A stretch of DNA of 64,000 bases, taken from NCBI GenBank assembly GCA_001051155.2, contig JYIP02000005.1:1922001-1986000 (forward strand). Reading direction: 5' to 3'. Positions within the stretch are counted from its first letter, which is position 1. Each line of letters starts with the position of its first letter. Origin of the DNA: Chrysoporthe austroafricana. Lineage: Eukaryota; Ascomycota; Sordariomycetes; Diaporthales; Cryphonectriaceae. Position numbers and translations under genes: made by a program. The notes beneath the pieces were generated by a model. The model was not told where the DNA came from. It made no database searches and worked only from the letters and a program-made list of their open reading frames with translations. Positions 58,270-64,000 of the stretch are shown here, piece after piece.

Positions 58270-59246
58270 TTATGGCATAGACAAACGAATCTTTGCGGAG
58301 GCAGGCTTGTTTGTGTGCACAGGCCTCTCACTGTAACTGAGGGGACGATACTTAGCGCCATGGCTGGGGTGAAAACGGTACCCATAGCGAGACATCTTTG
58401 TTTCATTGCTGCTTGGATTTTGGTTTGGCAAAGCATCCTTGGATACACGAGCTGGAGTTTGGGGAACAGCCCCGTGTTCGTGAATCGGCTCTGCCAGAAG
58501 CGCAACCAGATCGTGATTGATTGGACAGAAGCATAGTCGCGAGGCAACATCTTCAAAAAGTATTACACAATTGCACTTAATCAAATACGATGGCTTCACA
58601 AGAGGTCAGACTATTATCACCTGCAAATGCAAACGTGAGAGATGGGGTTGCTTTTTGGAGATATTACGAAGTTAGCCTTCCTCGCCAACCCATACTATAC
58701 TTTTTGCCGCCTCCATCGCTCCATAACGCCGCTGTAGAGTGATCATGTTCGATTCCGAGCTATTGAGCAACAGCCGTTTCCTGCCATCTGTAACCGGCCT
58801 CTATTCTGCTCAACGGCACCTGCTCGCCTTCCTCACACTCCATTAGCGCCGAGTGATAGATACTCCATGATACTCCATGCCCCGGCCAGACTCAGAAGAG
58901 CTCCCATGAGGGTCGGGCCTCTTGACACAAAGCGAATTCCAGGCCTATGAGAAGCCGTACCTCACCAGGCCCGCATGGACTTGTTGGAGGGATGACGAAG
59001 AGTCGCGGTAAGATGATAAGCTCAAGCACCTGCCCGCGTAGCGAGAGAATCCCCCCAAAACACCGTTTCGCCCACCGAAAGAGTGGGCAGCGAGCCCTAC
59101 ACGTATTCGCAGGTAGTCCTCAAGCCCACCGAGCCGATGATACAGCCGATGACACAGTTGCCGCCTGTCCCCAGGAGGCATCAGTAGCGCGTAAGGCAAC
59201 GTTTCCGATGATCGTGCCCATGTTCCCACCGCGGTGGAGGAGCAAC
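58270..59246. other. Intergenic region between convergent CorA-type gene and RNA15
   Basis: About 980 nt; no gene. Contains a short direct repeat GATACTCCAT at 58859-58880. Confidence 0.5.
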
Positions 59247-60355
59247 TTAAGCCCGCGACATTCCGAACTGCGCGCGCAGCTGCATGATCTGCGCCCTCTC
59301 GGACTCGGGCAGCTGCTGGACGACCTCCTCGGGCAGCGACAGGACCTGCTGAATAAGCGCGTCCGGGCTCTGGCCGGGGGCCGCCGCAACGGCAGTGGGC
59401 TGCGCAGCGGGCGCAGGGGCGGCGGGGGGCGGAGGCGCGTAGCCACCGGGGGCGACAGGCGGGGTGCCGGGGGCGCCGGGGTAGCCGGGCGGGGCGGGCG
59501 GGAAGCCGGGGGCGCCGGCGGGGGGCGGGGGCGCGGAGCCGGGCTCGAGCACGGCGTTGATGGCCTCGGGGCTGACGAGGCCCATGAGGAGCAGGGCCTG
59601 GAACATGGCGTAGGAGAGCTGGGGCGCCTGGGTGAGCAGCTCGGTGGCGCGGGCGGGCTCGGTGGCGCAGAGCTGCTTGAAGGAGGAGAGGATGTCGAGG
59701 AGCTGGGTGGGCGGCAGGGTGTTCAGGGTGCGCGAGATGTGGTCGGTGACGCTCACGCCCTGGGGCAGGGTGACGCCGGTCGGGAGGGGCGGCAGGGAGC
59801 TGGCGGCAGGGGCGTCGCCGCCGTTGGCGGCGCCGGCGGGGTTGTAGCTGTTGAGGCTGGACGACTGGTTGCGGTCGTGGCTGGCGGAGTCGTCATTGCC
59901 TCCCGCGCCGCCCTCGTTGCTGAAATCGACGCGAAGCTTGCGACCCATGATTTCGTGGTCGTTGAGGTTGCGAACTGCCGAGGCGGCCGAGTCTGGTACG
60001 TGGTATGTCAGCCAGCCTGTCTTATCTGCCTGTCTGCCCGTTTGCTCGTCTGCCTGTCTGTAGGGCCAAGAGAGACCGTATGGGGAGGGCGGTTGCCACC
60101 CACCTGCGTCAGGATATTCTGCAAAGCCAAAGCCCTTGGGTCGACCAGACTCTCTGTCGTAGACGAGGCGGAAGTTCAGCACCTGTCCTGCACTGCTGAA
60201 AAGCTCGGTAATCTGCTCTTCAGACAGTCCTGTGAGAGATGCTGGTTAACACGCTGTGTTTGTCTGATGGAGAGAGAGAGAGAGGTGTGTGGGTCTGACA
60301 AACCATAGGGTATGTTGCCCACGAAAACAACACGAGAAGGGGGTTTGGTAGACAT
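59247..60355 (-). CDS. RNA15: Cleavage stimulation factor CstF-64 / RNA15
   Basis: RNA-binding subunit of cleavage factor IA, which reads U/GU-rich signals for mRNA 3' end formation. Exons 60355-60304, 60229-60104 and 59992-59247 give 307 aa. The N-terminal RRM (about 9-86) carries RNP2 VFVGNI and RNP1 KGFGFAEY and is split by both introns. The hinge lies about 140-210 (VSVTDHISRTLNTLPPTQLL, then ELLTQAPQLSYAMFQALLLM). A Pro/Gly/Ala-rich stretch follows, and the C-terminal helical domain ends the protein (LIQQVLSLPEEVVQQLPESE, then AQIMQLRAQFGMSRA). Intron 1 has a GTTTGT donor and a CT repeat at 60270-60284 on the coding strand. The gene is divergent from PHB2. Confidence 0.94.
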
Positions 60356-61092
60356 GGTGAATGTGGTGGGTGTGAGGGGTACTGGTGGGCGCAGCAGTGA
60401 GTGAGGTGAGCAGCTCCGACGTCGACCTCCACGCGGCGACACGATGACAGTGTGTGAATGAGAGCTGAGGGACAGCCTGTGGCTCGATTGTCCAACGCGG
60501 GGGAGACAAGAGGCGGACAGAAGATCCCCCAGGCCAAGGCAAGGGCACAAGTGCAACTAGGAGGATATCACTTTGTCTTCAAATGGGTACTGTGTGGACG
60601 CTGGGCGCGCTGGGAGGAGGAAAGCGAGCAAGTAGCAGCACAGGCGGGAGAGGGACAGGGACTGAGGTATGGCTGGTATTAGTTGGACTAGCACAGGAGC
60701 CTTCGTCTTTCAAACCCAGCAACAGATTCTTGTCTGCCGTGCAGCCTTTAAGATGCCCTGCCCTGGATCAAAGGAAGAAGAGGTCGGGTGGATGTCCTAG
60801 GAGGTTGAGTGAGGTCGAGAACCCCTGCAGGCCCAGCCTGCCCAGCCGGTCCAGCCCTGAAAATCCAATGCGGAGCTTGGGCCTTTTCCGCGCCGACCCC
60901 AGGTTTTCTCTTGGAGCCGCCTCCTAGGGCCATGATCCCTGCCCGCTGCAGAAGTCGATGATTTGATCACCCAAGCTCTCAGCTCTGCTTCTGCATAGCT
61001 CCTGGTCGGCAGGCCACCAACAACATCCCACCTCTCTCAGACAAGTGGCCGCCCTGCCTACCCTCCGCAACAGCCCCCTCCCGTCCCCCAAG
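60356..61092. promoter_or_regulatory. Divergent promoter region of RNA15 and PHB2
   Basis: 737 nt between start codons. Pairing a nuclear RNA-processing gene with a mitochondrial one may reflect shared housekeeping control. No specific site assigned. Confidence 0.45.
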
Positions 61093-62146
61093 ATGTCGAA
61101 CCGGAACCCCATGGAGGAGTACATGCAGCGGCTGCAAGCTGTCGCGCGACAGGGCCGCGGCAACTTCCCCGGTGGCAAGCCGCCACAGTTCGCCTTTGGC
61201 GCCCTCGGCGGCCTGGCCCTCCTCCTCGGAGGCGGTATGCTCCTGAGCAATGCGCTGTTCAACGTCGACGGTGGTCACAGAGCGATCAAGTACAAGAGGA
61301 TAAGTGGCGTGGGCAAGGAGATCTACAGCGAAGGTGAGTCCCGGCTGTCCCGGCGCGGGCGTGGGAGAGGCGTCCCTAGGCTAACGGGGGCGCGCGACAG
61401 GAACCCATCTCAAGCTGCCCTGGTTCGAGCAAGAGATCATCTACGACGTGCGGGCGAAGCCGCGGAACGTGTCCTCCCTCACCGGCACCAAGGACCTGCA
61501 GATGGTCAACATCACCTGCCGTGTCCTGTCCAGACCAGACATCCGCGCCCTGCCCCAGATCTACCGAACCCTCGGCCAGGACTACGACGAGAGGGTGCTG
61601 CCCTCGATTGTGAACGAGGTGCTGAAGAGCGTGGTGGCGCAGTTCAACGCCAGCCAGCTGATCACCCAGAGAGAGATGGTTGCCAGGCTGGTGCGGGAGA
61701 ACCTCTCTCGGAGAGCGAATCGCTTCAACATCCTGCTGGACGACGTGTCCCTGACGGTATGTGTCCGCCCGGAACTTGCGGCTTTTACAGTATTTTGTGT
61801 TGCTGACTTGGATCTCTAGCACCTCGCCTTCTCGCCCGAGTTCACGGCGGCAGTGGAAGCGAAGCAGGTCGCGCAGCAGGAGGCGCAGCGCGCGGCGTTC
61901 GTCGTCGACAAGGCCCGCCAGGAGAAGCAGGCCATGGTGGTCAAGGCGCAGGGTGAGGCGCGTTCTGCGGAGCTGATCGGCGACGCGATCAGGAAGAACA
62001 AGGCGTACGTCGAGCTGAAGAAGCTGGAGAACGCGAGGGCCATCGCGCAGATCATGCAGGAGAACGGCGGCAAGAACCGGCTGCTGCTGGACTCGGAGGG
62101 GCTGGGTCTGAATGTTTTTGAGAAGGGCGAGGGCGAGAAAAAATAG
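61093..62146 (+). CDS. PHB2: Prohibitin-2
   Basis: Inner-membrane scaffold protein that forms rings with PHB1 in mitochondria, guards m-AAA protease action and supports cristae. Exons 61093-61333, 61401-61756 and 61820-62146 give 307 aa, the usual size. Seen: a basic N-terminus and one membrane segment ([20 protein letters not shown], about 34-53), [20 protein letters not shown], the SPFH/PHB domain with [40 protein letters not shown] and [20 protein letters not shown], then the coiled coil. GTHLKLPW is the PHB2 form and separates it from PHB1. Confidence 0.96.
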
Positions 62147-62651
62147 GCGGCTGGCACCAGATGCAATCTCATCTCCCTCCCCCCTTTCTGCTGGCCTTAC
62201 CAGCTCCGGAGCACAGTCTCTGTGTAAGATAATACGACCCAACTATTGCCCTGTCGCGGGCTTACGACTGAAAACAGAGAGAACAGCATTGGCTGTTGAA
62301 TTTATCTTCTGACCATGCCACGCCACTTCGTAGTGGAGTGTACTCGGCACCCCAGCAAAGACAAACCGGCTGCGGACCGCCTCCAGGGGTCCCCCGCCGT
62401 TCGGGTGCCTGCCCCAAAAGATGCCTGTTCAGTGCCCCTCAGTGACTTAATAAACCGAAGGCCCACAGGCAGTCAGCCAACTGCTATGGCCGCCCTCATC
62501 CTCCCCGCAGACTGAACAATTCCCAACAACAAGAATAGACGGCAGCCTCACCCCAGCACAAAACAGCACCAGGTAGAACATACACATCGCCGCCCGTCTC
62601 ATCCGATCCATCTGCGCAGAGTCTCACAAGCCCAGCAGCATCACCGGCAAG
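62147..62651. other. Intergenic region between PHB2 and NEDD8
   Basis: About 500 nt, same-strand neighbours; 3' UTR and promoter expected, nothing else seen. Confidence 0.45.
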
Positions 62652-63180
62652 ATGCAGATCAAGTGCGCCCGCCTGCCCGCCCCCCTCCTCTGTCCTGGTA
62701 CTTCTGAACGCGCAACGGACGAAGCTGACTTGCAGCCTGCTGCGAACAGGGTGCGGACGCTCACCGGCAAGGAGATCGAACTCGACATCGAGGAGGAGTA
62801 CCTGGTATGACCTGCCCGCCCCAAACACCCCGACCGCTACGGCCCGGAACCGGGCCCCCCGCGCACCCAGGTGGCTAACCCGGCGGGCGAACCGCGCAGA
62901 TCTCCCAGATCAAGGAGCAGGTCGAGGAGAAGGAGGGCATCCCGCCCGTGCAGCAGCGCCTGATCTACCAGGGCAAGCAGATGTGAGTCCCACCCGGCCA
63001 CCGAGACGGAGAACTAGAGATGCGGCAGCGGCAGCGGCATCGGGCGCGCTGGGGGGCCGCAGGCTCAGGAGCTGGCTGACTCTGCTGTGAAGGGCCGACG
63101 AGAAGAAGGCCGTGGACTACTCGCTCGAGGGGGGGAATGTCCTGCATCTGGTCCTTGCCCTGAGAGGCGGCCTCCAATAG
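62652..63180 (+). CDS. RUB1: NEDD8 / RUB1 ubiquitin-like modifier precursor
   Basis: Modifier conjugated to cullins, which activates cullin-RING ubiquitin ligases. Exons 62652-62662, 62750-62804, 62900-62982 and 63093-63180; introns 87, 95 and 110 nt; product 78 aa. The first exon has only 11 nt (MQI plus two bases). The protein reads [20 protein letters not shown], continues through [19 protein letters not shown], and ends [11 protein letters not shown]. Ala at position 72 before LRGG is the NEDD8 hallmark, where ubiquitin has Arg. The two residues after Gly-Gly show that it is a precursor needing C-terminal trimming. [10 protein letters not shown] is typical of NEDD8. Confidence 0.95.
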
Positions 63181-63893
63181 GCATCCGGCGAGCGACGACA
63201 CCCCGAGTCTCCCGAGACAAGCGCGACCGATTAGAAAGTAGAACCACACCTCGAGACAATGGATAGACGTACGTCCAAGAGGGGGGGCCGTGGAGGTCTG
63301 GAAAGGGCAAATTGTGATATGAGCCGCGCATGTCGTGGTCAGCATCTCGTACGGTGGCGTCGGTGCTGTGGACGAGAAGGGCCATGCCCCTCGTGTCTTT
63401 GGTGCGGTTCGAGGCGTTCAGGAAGAACAGACCTTGCGGGTTTCACGAGACACCTGCCTTCTAGAACATATTCTCATAGTGGCAGGCAATGAAGCGTGTT
63501 GATTTGACTCTTGGCATCTTCATTGCGCGGGCGTCGAGTCTCTGGATATATCAAACATGTACATGCTGTCAATGCAAGTGTGCCCTACTTCCTACGAGTA
63601 TCTCATCCGTCAGTGCAGCCAAACGGCCTGAGCAGTAAAGCCGACCTTTTTCAACTAACTCCGCCCTGGTATGAGATACCAGGATGCCCCAATTCCAGCA
63701 CGAATGCAAATACAAAAGTCCTCCAATGCTGTGCTGAGACGCCTTTCATTGTCAACCGATCCAGAACGCCGGCTGTTTGCCTAGTTCCAAGGGCCCCAAA
63801 TCCTGTGACCACGGCCGACCCGAATGATTCCTGATTTCCAGACCGAAGACCACCCAAAGTTCCGTAGCCAGAGAGTAGTATGCTGACGCATCA
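63181..63893. other. Intergenic region downstream of NEDD8
   Basis: About 710 nt between two convergent 3' ends; no supported gene. Confidence 0.45.
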
Positions 63894-64000
63894 TCAAGTC
63901 CGCTTCTTCGGCATGAACACGTCGACCTTCTTCCTCTTGCGCGGCGGCAGCGCACCTGGCGGGCTCCCAGGGCCACCGCCAGGAGGCGAGCTCGCCGAGC
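63894..64000 (-). CDS. 3' end of an unidentified gene with a basic C-terminus
   Basis: Only the last 35 codons fall in the window. One frame reads a Gly/Pro/Ser-rich stretch and ends ALPPRKRKKVDVFMPKKRT before TGA at 63896-63894. The two basic clusters resemble a bipartite nuclear signal. The rest of the gene lies beyond the right edge, so family and reading frame are uncertain. Confidence 0.4.
   Translation of the reverse strand, partial: SASSPPGGGPGSPPGALPPRKRKKVDVFMPKKRT

Noticed and set aside
58947..60308. 453-residue open frame on the plus strand
   Set aside because: Antisense to RNA15; Gly/Arg-rich low-complexity translation, while the minus strand carries RRM and hinge motifs.
1..64000. 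Transposon, secondary-metabolite cluster, tRNA or rRNA genes, CRISPR
   Set aside because: Looked for transposase, polymerase or backbone-enzyme motifs, TIRs, tRNA B-box sequence and spaced repeats; none found. A genome-trained tRNA and repeat search could still reveal degraded copies.

Overview
This is a gene-rich stretch of a filamentous ascomycete nuclear genome (Pezizomycotina, most likely a Sordariomycete). The evidence is the gene set (LRG1 RhoGAP, HapC-type CCAAT factor, FLC/TRP-like protein, DUF2417 protein, C2H2 protein of Pezizomycotina type), the short introns (mostly 50-110 nt, GTRNGY donors, CTAAC/CTGAC branch sites, YAG acceptors), and long CT-rich 5' leaders. All gene models were spliced by eye. 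For each identified gene the exon phases close and the joined frame reads through family motifs.

Layout, left to right: RFC2 (minus, cut by the left edge) head-to-head with a tandem-UBC E2-like gene (plus); an unidentified Pro-rich gene (minus, about 4.2-5.4 kb); a 2-kb gap; a small unidentified gene (7.5-8.0 kb); a DUF2417 membrane alpha/beta-hydrolase-like gene (8.8-10.4 kb); LRG1 with LIM and RhoGAP domains (12.2-15.9 kb); ERG26 sterol dehydrogenase (minus) head-to-head with an unidentified plus-strand gene; a mitochondrial HMG-box gene (minus) head-to-head with PRP5 (plus); an FLC/TRP-like membrane protein (minus, 27.1-29.4 kb); a 3.8-kb gap; a C2H2 zinc-finger gene (minus, 33.2-36.7 kb); CMC2 (minus) head-to-head with prefoldin subunit 2 (plus); a 4.1-kb gap ending in the leader of HapC/NF-YB; MOB2-like (minus) head-to-head with LEO1 (plus); a patatin-like gene that seems to lack its catalytic residues; a CorA/Mnr2 magnesium transporter; RNA15/CstF-64 (minus) head-to-head with prohibitin-2 (plus); NEDD8/RUB1; and the 3' end of one more minus-strand gene at the right edge.

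The genes are housekeeping and do not form one pathway or cluster. Themes are DNA replication (RFC2), transcription and RNA processing (HapC, LEO1, PRP5, RNA15), ubiquitin-like modification (E2-like protein, NEDD8), mitochondria (HMG protein, CMC2, PHB2), cell polarity and wall signalling (LRG1, MOB2, FLC), lipid and sterol metabolism (ERG26, patatin-like protein), protein folding (prefoldin) and Mg2+ transport. Six pairs are divergently transcribed from shared upstream regions of about 0.3-0.9 kb. I found no transposon, tRNA or rRNA gene, secondary-metabolite cluster or virus-like element. The points most worth a second look are the catalytically degenerate patatin, the tandem-UBC gene with a GC-AG intron and a 12-nt exon, stop-free in-frame segments at PRP5 and HapC, and a recurring 8-mer in gaps between genes.
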